A stretch of 64,000 nucleotides of DNA, from the NCBI RefSeq assembly GCF_000758545.1, contig NZ_CP009279.1, positions 496,001 through 560,000 of the forward strand, in the 5' to 3' direction. The notes under the pieces are model-generated. The model had not been told where the DNA came from. It saw only the letters and a list, made by a program, of their open reading frames with translations, and ran no database searches. Positions 28,901-35,014 of this stretch are shown here, in pieces. The DNA comes from Paenibacillus sp. FSL H7-0737 (GTDB lineage: Bacteria > Bacillota > Bacilli > Paenibacillales > Paenibacillaceae). Each line of letters opens with the position of its first letter. Position 1 is the stretch's first letter. Made by a program: the position numbers and the translations under genes.

Positions 28901-30765
28901 ACTTTAGGTTTAAGGGATGCATTTGTGCTGTAAACGAAAATACCTTCCGATGTGTTCACATTATTGTCCGGCTGAGGGTCCTGCATAAAGAAACCTCTAT
29001 AAGCGCCAGTTGCGAATGTGTATCCGTATTGGGTAACGATACCTTCTACGTCAGTAACGTTCTGACCTACATACTCAGAGGCATGAGATTCTCCTTGAAT
29101 ATCATGTATACGAGGGAGATCAGAAGCTTTATAAGCAAAGGTATACACCTTACTTGTCTTGCCATCTGCTACGACAATTGAATTAATGGTAAGATCTTTA
29201 CTAACTGTAATTGGATCTGAATAAAGCTTGCTTGCTGCTGTCGGTTCAGTTCCATCGGTCGTGTAATGAATTTGTGCTCCAAGGGTAGGGCTGGATAGGG
29301 TCACAGCACTTCCTTTAATGATGCGACCTGCACCAGGGCTCGCCATTACGGAAAAGGTTTCTTCCACCAAAGCGTTTTCGTTAAGTGGAATGAATTGATA
29401 AGTTGTATTATATTGCTCGATAACCCCAGTGATACTATCAAAGGTTGCACCCTTTACTAGTTTAGGCAGGGTTGAGAAAATTGTGAATTGTTGTCCGCCT
29501 TGACTTGCAGTCACTGTATTTCCATTTACATTATCTATAGTGACATTATTCATAGTTACCAGCTGAGCTTCATGGTTTTCTCCGTTGGCTGCAGACAAGT
29601 CGGTTGCTGTAATCAATTTAGGTGCGGGTACACCTACATCACTCGCAACGACAGAGTATTGAAGTCCGCTTTGGAGTTTGAGCTCTTGCAGGTTGCTGTA
29701 GATATCCATCTCGCCACTAACTGCAACACGATCTCCAACGTTTGCGAACTCTGGGAATCCATAAAGTACGATCCCACCGGTTCCATCCTGAATATACATT
29801 TTTGCTGCGTTAATGTGAGTTACGATACCTTCTGTTGAAATATTCTGACCTTTATTACCAAGGCGTGCTGTTGCGACGTCTGTTTTGGTCAGAATCGTGT
29901 AGTCAAAAGTTGTTATTGCGCTGTTTGGCATATTCGGTTCTGAAGCATACGCCTTAATCGTAGTGTCCTCAGTTAAGGTGATAGGCCCTGTGTAAGGTTG
30001 GAAATCAGTTGAACCACCTGATCCATAAACAGCTGAATAGACGGATGCTCCAACTGTCGGAGAGTTCAGAGAAATTTCAGTGCCTACCGGCCAGGCATTA
30101 GCGGCTGGTGAAGCTACTACGGAGCTAGCTGTCTCTGGTGCTTTACCATAACTACTATTGCGTGGACTTGCTGCTTGAACAACAAAATCCGCAACGTTGT
30201 TATCCGTATCTAGACCACGGCTATCAGCTGGTGCACCAGCTGCGGCTTTACGAATAGCGGCTGTCGCGTTGGTGAGAGCAGGGGTTGGAGTTCCCTCAAC
30301 ACCTGTAGCTGTACCATAGCCAACTAAATCTATCGTATTATTCGATGGGTCAACCAAGTCGACTTTACCGTTTGTCCCACTCATAGCTAGGATACCTGCG
30401 GCATCAGGAGTAGGTAGTGCAGCAGTTCCTCCTGTTCCTGCAGCCTCTTGGACGAGGTAGTATCCATTTGCAGGAATAGTTCCTGTTAATTCTGTTCCGC
30501 TGCTAAAGGTTCCAGTTGCGGAAGTATACCGAACTTTCCATCCAGTCAAAACTACTGGTTTGTTGGTAGGATTGTATAATTCAATAAAATCATTCTTAAA
30601 CTCTGCTCCGCTGTTTCCACCACCGCCATAGACTTGTGAGATAACAACATTGCTATTATCCGGTGCTGCCTCGGCAGTCTGAATAGCTGGTAGCACACTG
30701 CCGACAAGCATTAACATTGCCAGTCCACTAGCCCACCATTTCCTTACTCTTGAAGAAATAATCAT
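22957..30765 (-). CDS. Giant SLH-anchored phosphoesterase: LTD, nuclease-like and two 5'-nucleotidase modules
   Basis: A 2602-residue secreted surface protein. In order: signal peptide (1-33, ending TAEA); lamin-tail-type domain (about 38-160, ISQVYGGGGNSG); two chitobiase-C-like beta domains with OB-fold domains between; an endonuclease/exonuclease/phosphatase domain (about 822-1130, SYNIENFYPG, GDLNDF, SDHDAV); two metallophosphatase/5'-nucleotidase modules (about 1135-1650 and 1655-2174, TVLHTNDTHAGLD, GNHEFDK, GGHSHTQLD, QNGGGIRES); a Pro/Thr linker; and three SLH domains (about 2418-2602). It is probably wall-attached, scavenging phosphate and nucleosides from extracellular DNA and nucleotides, much like the multi-domain YfkN. 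GAGGGGAG lies about 13 nt before the ATG, wider than usual. Confidence 0.92.
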   Translation of the reverse strand: MIISSRVRKWWASGLAMLMLVGSVLPAIQTAEAAPDNSNVVISQVYGGGGNSGAEFKNDFIELYNPTNKPVVLTGWKVRYTSATGTFSSGTELTGTIPANGYYLVQEAAGTGGTAALPTPDAAGILAMSGTNGKVDLVDPSNNTIDLVGYGTATGVEGTPTPALTNATAAIRKAAAGAPADSRGLDTDNNVADFVVQAASPRNSSYGKAPETASSVVASPAANAWPVGTEISLNSPTVGASVYSAVYGSGGSTDFQPYTGPITLTEDTTIKAYASEPNMPNSAITTFDYTILTKTDVATARLGNKGQNISTEGIVTHINAAKMYIQDGTGGIVLYGFPEFANVGDRVAVSGEMDIYSNLQELKLQSGLQYSVVASDVGVPAPKLITATDLSAANGENHEAQLVTMNNVTIDNVNGNTVTASQGGQQFTIFSTLPKLVKGATFDSITGVIEQYNTTYQFIPLNENALVEETFSVMASPGAGRIIKGSAVTLSSPTLGAQIHYTTDGTEPTAASKLYSDPITVSKDLTINSIVVADGKTSKVYTFAYKASDLPRIHDIQGESHASEYVGQNVTDVEGIVTQYGYTFATGAYRGFFMQDPQPDNNVNTSEGIFVYSTNASLKPKVGDLVRVNGAVSEYNEGSASNLTSTQINMTSLTVDSSSSYTVPEPIVLGKGGRAIPSSIIDNDSMADFEPSEDAIDFYESLEGMLVKLPTPTIISPYWTSGSGNSMLYNIPTRVENDTPDVITPAGGLVLKEYNQFNPQRLIIAYGNPGQEVITGDKFAGDVTGVIGYNNGNFKVIPENGKLPTITPSTFKQETTTLEVNEDKLLIASYNIENFYPGVGATKIQKLADSITNNMKKPDIIGVVEMQDSNGETNNGITEASADELIKAIETAGGPVYKYTDIAPVNNQDGGAPGGNIRVGFLYNPARVQLADSVNGQKGTSTQSVAYNAATDKLTYNPGRIDPTNAAFASSRKPLAAQFIFGGEKVIVIANHFNSKGGDNGPFGNVQPPVLSSETQRHKIAAVVNGFVKEVLTANPEANVVALGDLNDFQFTKTATILKGTELDNLIDTLPLNEQYTYTYDGNSQVLDHILVSKNLTASSKVDVVHLNADFSPSKGRVSDHDAVVAQIDFSTAEDFPLTVLHTNDTHAGLDTVSSPNNILRRVTAIKTAKATTENPILLDAGDVFSGTLYFNKYLGQADLAFMNLVKYDAMTFGNHEFDKDSDTLSKFIGNAKFPFVSSNVNFSADDILSKMFTNEIGRSGNAATIYPALIKEVDGEQVGIIGLTTEDTANIASPGKVTFENAVVKAKETVAMLQKEKINKIIVLSHLGYEEDLKLAKAVNGIDIIVGGHSHTQLDQAVVDNSDPNAPKLIVQTGEKGLFLGQLEVKFNKDGILTNWKDQLISIDAKNGANYVIAEDPEAKKILDTEYKPGIQELTNEVVGNSEVVLNGVRDNVRTKETNLGNLIADGMLFAAKKAGTNAVIALQNGGGIRESINEGPITQGEVLGVLPFNNDLVTITLTGQEIKDAMENGVSKTPAADGRFPHVAGLKFYYDSTKPVNERVLRIEVKNGDKYVPLDLKASYEVATNAFTAKGGDFYTSLEKAYKEGRVNLLYLPDFDVFTKYLKEVGTVTANTSAVEGRIVDLKGAPLPETTEDFPLTVLHTNDTHAGLDTVSSPNNILRRVTAIKNAKATTENPILLDAGDVFSGTLYFNKYLGQADLTFMNLVQYDAMTFGNHEFDKNGESSEVLSKFIGNAKFPFVSSNVNFSADDTLSKMFTNEIGRSGNAATIYPALIKEVDGEQVGIIGLTTEDTANIASPGKVTFENAVVKAKETVAMLQKEKINKIIVLSHLGYEEDLKLAKAVNGIDIIVGGHSHTQLDQAVVDNSDPNAPKLIVQTGEKGLFLGQLEVKFNKDGILTNWKDQLISIDAKNGANYVIAEDPEAKKILDTDYKPGILELSNEVVGNSEVVLNGVRDNVRTKETNLGNLIADGMLFAAKKAGTNAVIALQNGGGIRESINEGPITQGEVLGVLPFNNDLVTITLTGQEIKDAMENGVSKTPAADGRFPHVAGLKFYYDSTKPVNERVLRIEVKNGDKYVPLDLKASYEVATNAFTAKGGDFYTSLEKAYKEGRVNLLYLPDFDVFTKYLQKIGNVTANTSAVEGRIVDLKGAPLPEITPTPTPVPTPVPTSPTVPTSTATVAPTPTATTAPTAAPQVTTIDAADLTKQLAELPTGKHELVIPVKATTGGAQVELPGSVLVKQAAAQPNTILTLTTDGASYSLPLSVINSVSLAAQLGTSDFTITVSILLADSKTLSSTNQAIASQLGNATLAAPVIEFSVSAVAGSKRVPLNNFGSTYVNRTINVPTSLNSNNATAVVFVPATGKISFVPAIFAPKANGTTDVTIKRNSNSYYTVVKSSKTFGDISGHWAKASIDLLASKLIVSGTNSDTFSPSQSITRAEFAALITRSLGLVTTGGETTFKDVNPNAWYADAIRTAAEAELISGYTDGSFKPGSPITRQEMASVLAKAIKYTGKTLNADPAALAKFSDAASIPAWSQAAVAEIAAEGIIQGAKDGSFAPQKLATRAEAVTMLEKTLKSLQFIN
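24243..25803 (-). repeat. Tandem in-gene duplication, C-terminal copy of the 5'-nucleotidase module
   Basis: This 1.56-kb segment is nearly identical to 25812-27363, with stretches of hundreds of bases unchanged. It encodes a full metallophosphatase plus 5'-nucleotidase C-terminal domain, ending EGRIVDLKGAPLPE. This copy carries 3 extra codons (DKNGESSEVLSK, against DKDSDTLSK). Confidence 0.92.
25812..27363 (-). repeat. Tandem in-gene duplication, N-terminal copy of the 5'-nucleotidase module
   Basis: Partner of the segment at 24243-25803. The period is about 1560-1569 bp (523 codons). The differences I see are scattered single bases, mostly silent, plus the 9-bp indel, which implies recent duplication or ongoing gene conversion. 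Confidence 0.92.
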
Positions 30766-31123
30766 TTGGATAAGTATTCTCCCCTCAAATCTTTTATTAG
30801 AAACCTACTAAATCTTATCATTCAAATGTAAAATGAAAGGTTGGTTTGCATTAATATAAATTAAAGGTTCTATAAATTAAAATAAAAAAATAAAAAGTTA
30901 TTGTTTTCGCATAAGAATAGGGGCTGAAAATAGTGCATAAATACAACAATCCTTAAAATCTAGTGTTTATTGGATGATGAATAGTCCCATATATGAATCA
31001 ATTTTTATAGTTGAATTATCAAAGGATTACAACAAATGTATTCTATACTTCTGTTAAATTTTACATTTGAATAACAATAGAGAAGGAGCTATTAGACTCG
31101 ACTATTTGGGAGGTCTTAGAACA
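30766..31123. other. AT-rich upstream region of the SLH gene with a 15-bp inverted pair
   Basis: There is no gene. A 15-mer, ATTCAAATGTAAAAT at 30820-30834, recurs exactly in inverted orientation at 31058-31072. The rest is AT-rich promoter-like sequence for the leftward SLH gene. Confidence 0.5.
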
Positions 31124-31168
31124 GAAAAATGCCCATTCAGCTTCTTGTTGAGAAGTGAATAGGCATTA
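31124..31168 (-). terminator. Terminator of serS
   Basis: Hairpin with outer arms AATGCC/GGCATT and inner arms around CTTCT/GAGAAG, ending in a T run when read leftward, just after the serS stop. Confidence 0.8.
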
Positions 31169-31198
31169 TTTATTTTAAATTTACTTGGATAAAACAGA

Positions 31199-32485
31199 CT
31201 ACTGTTGTGGGAGCTCTAGCCGCTCTAATCCGTCCATATATTTGCGCAGCGCCTGAGGGATGTAGATAGAACCATCCTCTTGCTGGTGATTCTCCAGCAG
31301 CGGGATCAGAATTCTTGGCGTAGCCACTGCGGTGTTATTTAAGGTATGGCAGTATTGTAAGCGACCGTCCGCATCCCGATAACGGATGCCCGAACGGCGA
31401 GCTTGGAAATCGAGTAGATTAGAAGCCGAATGGGTCTCACCGTATGCGCTTCTGCTAGGCATCCATGTCTCGATGTCATACTGCTTATGCGTCTTCAGGG
31501 ACATATCCCCTGTGCAGACAGCCATAACTCGATAGGGGAGCTCTAAGAGCTGGAGAATGTGCTCGGCATTCGCGAGGATCTCGTGAAGCATATGGTCCGA
31601 GACCCCCTCGTCATTTCGGCATAAGACGACTTGCTCGATCTTCGAGAACTGATGTACGCGGTACAGCCCGCGCACATCTCGCCCCGCTGATCCAACTTCA
31701 CGGCGGAAGCAAGTCGACATTCCGGCTAATCGCATGGGTGTGTCGAGCTCTACAATCTCGTCGCTGTAGAGTGAAACTAGCGACACTTCAGATGTGCCTA
31801 CCAGCCAGCGATTATCTCCGCTGAGCTCGTACGTCTGATCCATCCCACCCGGGAAGAATCCGGTTCGCTCCAACGCTTCAGGGCGGACAATCACAGGAAC
31901 ATCCATCACGGTGAATCCGCGTGCAGTGAGCACATCTAGGGCAAGTCTTTGTACAGCGAGATGTAACATCAGGCCGGCTCCTTTGAGCACATAGCTGCGA
32001 GGACCGCCTGCTTTGACGCCACGGGGAATATCAATAATATCGTGGAGTTCACCTAGCTCCACATGATCACGAGGCGCAAAGCCGAATTCCGGCACCGCTC
32101 CGTTCAACCGCAGTTCTACATTATCGTTATCATCGTTGCCGATGGGTGTATCCTGCGACACCGGATTCGGTGCGAGCAGCATGAGCTCTCTACAGCGGCG
32201 TTCAGCCTCGTTCAGATCAGCTTCCAGCAGGTTCAGCCGATGATTGAGTTCTCGTACCTGTACCTTGACGATCTCTCCAGCAGGGCGGTCACCCTGCCGT
32301 AATAATCGTTCAACCTCTTTGGTTAGCCCATTACGTTCGGCTCTCATTTGTTCGGTTTCTTGTCGCAGGCTTCGGCGCTTTTCATCCCATTCCAGCAATT
32401 CATCCAGTGGGAAGTCGACTCTTTTCCATGTGGCAGTGTTTCTTACAAGTTCTTGATTATCCTTGATCCAGTTCATTTCCAGCAT
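31199..32485 (-). CDS. serS: Seryl-tRNA synthetase
   Basis: A 428-residue class II synthetase that charges tRNA-Ser. The N-terminal ~110 residues form the tRNA-binding coiled-coil arm (Glu/Arg-rich). The class II motifs are in the catalytic part: motif 2 around AGMSTCFRREVGSAG, and motif 3 in NNTAVATPRILIPLLE. ATG at 32485 (MLEMNWIKDNQ) follows AAGGAG by 8 nt; the frame extends upstream only into the leader. A T-box leader controls it. Some Paenibacillus genomes carry two serS genes, and this one could be the regulated paralogue. Confidence 0.94.
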   Translation of the reverse strand: MLEMNWIKDNQELVRNTATWKRVDFPLDELLEWDEKRRSLRQETEQMRAERNGLTKEVERLLRQGDRPAGEIVKVQVRELNHRLNLLEADLNEAERRCRELMLLAPNPVSQDTPIGNDDNDNVELRLNGAVPEFGFAPRDHVELGELHDIIDIPRGVKAGGPRSYVLKGAGLMLHLAVQRLALDVLTARGFTVMDVPVIVRPEALERTGFFPGGMDQTYELSGDNRWLVGTSEVSLVSLYSDEIVELDTPMRLAGMSTCFRREVGSAGRDVRGLYRVHQFSKIEQVVLCRNDEGVSDHMLHEILANAEHILQLLELPYRVMAVCTGDMSLKTHKQYDIETWMPSRSAYGETHSASNLLDFQARRSGIRYRDADGRLQYCHTLNNTAVATPRILIPLLENHQQEDGSIYIPQALRKYMDGLERLELPQQ

Positions 32486-32560
32486 ATCGCTCGCTCCTTT
32501 TTGTTTAAAAGATAAGAAAGTGTAAGTTTCACACTTCACTTTATCCCTCTAGTTCTCGCA

Positions 32561-32608
32561 CAAACACTTACCGTCCTTAAAAGGACGCCGAAGGTATTTA
32601 TGCTTGAA
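32561..32608. repeat. Dispersed hairpin repeat, copy 2
   Basis: Same element as at 13764-13810: CTTACCGTCCTTAAAAGGA core, GAAGG, then GCTTGAA. It sits between serS and its T-box terminator, inside the serS transcript. Confidence 0.5.
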
Positions 32609-32611
32609 AAA

Positions 32612-32828
32612 ACGCAAAAAACGCCCTCATCCATGGGACGAGGAGCGTCAGCTCGCGGTGCCACCCAGGTTGATCGAATCTCCTTAACAGCAGGAAAGAA
32701 TTCGACCCTCTTTGGTCTTCGCGGTAACGGGCGAAACCCGGTGAACTTAGGGAGTCATTATAGGCTCCGGTCGCAGACGCCTCACGGTTGGATGCCGGTC
32801 ATTGGCCTGTTTCTTGGATTTAATATTG
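32612..32828 (-). ncRNA. T-box leader of serS
   Basis: Read leftward, the leader contains the conserved T-box sequence GGGTGGCACCGCG (32654-32666) and then a GC-rich hairpin (about 32616-32650) ending in a T run, the terminator alternative to the antiterminator. The upstream ACCGGGTTTCGCCCGTTACCGCG segment is typical of the stem before it. Uncharged tRNA-Ser should induce read-through. I could not assign the specifier codon with confidence. Confidence 0.88.
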
Positions 32829-32834
32829 TTGCTT

Positions 32835-32863
32835 AGTATATCGCAAGAGTGGGATGAGCGCAA
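32835..32863 (-). promoter_or_regulatory. Promoter of the serS T-box transcript
   Basis: Read leftward, TTGCGC (32858-32863) and TATACT (32835-32840) are separated by 17 nt, directly ahead of the T-box leader. Confidence 0.65.
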
Positions 32864-32874
32864 GCGTTTATGGT

Positions 32875-32904
32875 TTGACAATAATATCTGATCTGCGATA
32901 GGAT
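32875..32904 (+). promoter_or_regulatory. Candidate promoter of the FMN reductase gene
   Basis: TTGACA at 32875-32880 and TAGGAT at 32899-32904 with 18 nt between. It is divergent from the serS promoter. Confidence 0.4.
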
Positions 32905-32917
32905 TAATATTAATTTG

Positions 32918-32943
32918 AAGTATTCCTGTCGGGATAAATACTT
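32918..32943. promoter_or_regulatory. Inverted repeat, candidate operator
   Basis: AAGTATT and AATACTT arms flank TCCTGTCGGG, between the candidate promoter and the FMN reductase start. It could bind a sulfur-metabolism regulator, but no consensus is matched with certainty. Confidence 0.35.
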
Positions 32944-32982
32944 GCAGTGTGAGCTGCTTAATGGGATGAAAGAGGTGGAGAA

Positions 32983-33531
32983 GTGGCTAAAATTGTTGTG
33001 ATTAACGGAACACCTTCCTTGGTATCGCGCATCAATGCAGTTATAGAGTATGCGGAGGCAAGCTTAACGGATCAGGGCTTTGAGGTTGAGCGTATTAACG
33101 TTGCAGAGCTGCCAGCGGAAGATTTGATTCATACCAAGTTTGAGAGTGATTCTATCGTCAAAGCGAACGGCCTTGTAGCCGAAGCGGATGCGGTAATCGT
33201 GGTTAGCCCGGTTTATAAAGCCTCTTATACAGGCGTGCTGAAGACCTTCTTGGATCTAGTTCCACAAAAGGGATTGGCCGGCAAAATCGTACTCCCGCTC
33301 TTCATGGGTGGCAGTCTTGCACATCTACTTACGATTGATTATGCTTTGAAACCTGTGTTGTCTGTACTCGGTGCACGTTACATTCTTGGTGGAGTGTATG
33401 CCGTGGATTCTCAGGTGGTTCGTAATGATCACGGAGTGGTAGAGCTTGCTGAGGAGCTGAAGCTGCGTCTGAATGATGCGTTAGCTGAGCTTGCAGAAGA
33501 AACTACACATCGTGTGGAACGCAAGGCTTAA
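32983..33531 (+). CDS. ssuE: NADPH-dependent FMN reductase (SsuE family)
   Basis: A 182-residue flavodoxin-fold reductase that supplies reduced FMN. The phosphate-binding loop is NGTPSLVSRIN and the second motif is VVSPVYKASYTGVLKTFLD, both typical of SsuE-like enzymes. The GTG start follows GAGGTGGA. No sulfonate monooxygenase or transporter is adjacent, so a role in sulfonate use is not shown; it may serve another flavin-dependent enzyme. Confidence 0.85.
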   Translation: MAKIVVINGTPSLVSRINAVIEYAEASLTDQGFEVERINVAELPAEDLIHTKFESDSIVKANGLVAEADAVIVVSPVYKASYTGVLKTFLDLVPQKGLAGKIVLPLFMGGSLAHLLTIDYALKPVLSVLGARYILGGVYAVDSQVVRNDHGVVELAEELKLRLNDALAELAEETTHRVERKA

Positions 33532-33576
33532 GACTAAGTAGCAAGCATTCTGTTTCGAATGGATTCATACCAACTA

Positions 33577-33627
33577 TATAAGCGTCTCATTCATACCTGA
33601 TCCAAGGGGTGAAGAGACGCTTTTTGC
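33577..33627 (+). terminator. Terminator after the FMN reductase gene
   Basis: Arms AAGCGTCTC and GAGACGCTT with a long loop, followed by TTTTGC. Confidence 0.7.
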
Positions 33628-33638
33628 TATAGTAAAAA

Positions 33639-33678
33639 GGCCATCTCACTGTGAAAGTAGAGAATGGCCTTTTTTTTA
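33639..33678. terminator. Bidirectional terminator at the end of nrdB
   Basis: AAAAAGGCCAT and ATGGCCTTTTTTTT arms around an 18-nt loop. T runs on both strands fit termination of the leftward nrd operon. Confidence 0.75.
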
Positions 33679-33702
33679 TATAGGGTTCGTTATAATCCGG
33701 TC

Positions 33703-34734
33703 TTACAAATCGTCGAATCCGTTATCGTCGCCAACCTTACCGTAGTTACGGGATTTAGCTTCGAAGAAGTCGGTTTTGGTGGCATTAAGCGCATCATCGG
33801 AGAAAGGTTTGATCCAAGGCATACAGTTAACATCAACGCCTTGGTAGGCTTTTTCCATACCCATCAAGGTTAAGCGCTTGTTCGCTGTATATTTGATGTA
33901 GTCACTAAGCTCGTTAAGATCAATACCGCGGACATTAGTAAGGGTGTAGTAAGCCCAGTTGGTTTCAAGCTCTACCGCGCGGTCGATCGTACGATACACG
34001 TAATCCATGTTCTCTTTAGTGTTCAACTCAGGGAAATCTACAAGCAGCTGCTTAAATACTTCTGCGAAGAAATAGCAGTGCTGATTCTCGTCACGTTGGA
34101 TATAAGAGATCATTTGGCTGGTCGCCATCATCTTCTGGTCACGGGCCAGATTGTAGAAGAAGGCGAAGGTGCTGTAGAAGAAAATTCCTTCCAAGATGAG
34201 ATCGGCTACCAGCGCATGGAAAAAGGTTTGTCTCGTAGGGTTATCACGGAACTCTTGATAAATATCAGAGATAAACTGATTGCGTTCCAGCAGGACAGGG
34301 TCTTTTTTCCAATATTCAAAAATTTCTTTCTGCTCACTTTCCGACACGATAGAGGAAAGAACATAGGAATAGGATTGGTTATGCACCACTTCTTGTTGTC
34401 CGATAATGGCAGAGATAGCTTCTAGAGAAGAGTCAGTAAAATAACGCTTCACGTCGCTTACGAACATCGTCTGCATCGAGTCTAACACGGCGAGCAGGGA
34501 GATGTTGATCTTAAATACGCGTTGCTCCTCAGCATCGAGCATAGGGAATTGTTGCGCATCTTTGGACATTGGGATTTCATCCGCGATCCAGTGATTCAGC
34601 AGCAGCACCTTGTACAGCTTGTACATATGCGGCATGCGAATATCGTTCCAGTTCAGAATACCTGAGCACTCACCGTCGATGATGCGTGTGGATTGGTTGG
34701 GTGCTTCAGTGTTAAAAATCTTTTGTAGTTGCAT
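33703..34734 (-). CDS. nrdB: Class I ribonucleotide reductase, beta (radical) subunit
   Basis: A 343-residue ferritin-like subunit that makes and stores the radical for ribonucleoside diphosphate reduction. Metal ligands and the radical Tyr are visible: EVVHNQSY has Glu, His and Tyr in the E-x2-H-x3-Y order, and RDENQHCYF gives the later Glu/His pair. The C-terminal tail ends DDNGFDDL, for docking on the alpha subunit. It is the last gene of the nrdD-nrdG-nrdA-nrdB block, with 280 bp including a repeat element before it. Confidence 0.94.
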   Translation of the reverse strand: MQLQKIFNTEAPNQSTRIIDGECSGILNWNDIRMPHMYKLYKVLLLNHWIADEIPMSKDAQQFPMLDAEEQRVFKINISLLAVLDSMQTMFVSDVKRYFTDSSLEAISAIIGQQEVVHNQSYSYVLSSIVSESEQKEIFEYWKKDPVLLERNQFISDIYQEFRDNPTRQTFFHALVADLILEGIFFYSTFAFFYNLARDQKMMATSQMISYIQRDENQHCYFFAEVFKQLLVDFPELNTKENMDYVYRTIDRAVELETNWAYYTLTNVRGIDLNELSDYIKYTANKRLTLMGMEKAYQGVDVNCMPWIKPFSDDALNATKTDFFEAKSRNYGKVGDDNGFDDL

Positions 34735-34817
34735 TTAATTTCCCTCCATTTTTTTGCGCTGGTAATTCGTCTTGTCTGATCTTTAATTAAATTAGGTTGA
34801 TGAAGTAACGGAGAGAA

Positions 34818-34966
34818 AGTTTGGAGCTGTAGGAGCGATAGCGTTCGCCCGAAAGCTTTCCGTAGGAAAGCTCGCATCGAAAGCATATGCTATCCTCGGA
34901 TTTCTACCGCGAAGACGGTATAGATCAAGAAATCTGAGGATAACAGCGACCGGAAGCCCAAACATT
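34818..34966. repeat. Large imperfect-palindrome intergenic repeat, copy 1
   Basis: About 149 bp with GTTTGG/CCAAAC ends and internal arms CTCGGATTTCTACCGC and AGAAATCTGAGGATAACAGCGA. Inverted relative to the copy at 57229-57345, and with an extra ~40-bp hairpin (GCTTTCC/GGAAAGC) not present there. It separates nrdA and nrdB within one transcript direction. Confidence 0.75.
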
Positions 34967-35014
34967 TCTCGCAGTTACGATTAAATCACCAAATTTTTTA
35001 AAGCAGTAAGACTC

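Noticed and set aside
23887..30200. Several plus-strand open frames opposite the SLH protein gene
   Set aside because: They are short antisense shadows of the large gene, repeated with its duplication, and lack binding sites.
32600..32836. Plus-strand ORF across the T-box
   Set aside because: It is the complement of the structured leader and shows no protein similarity.
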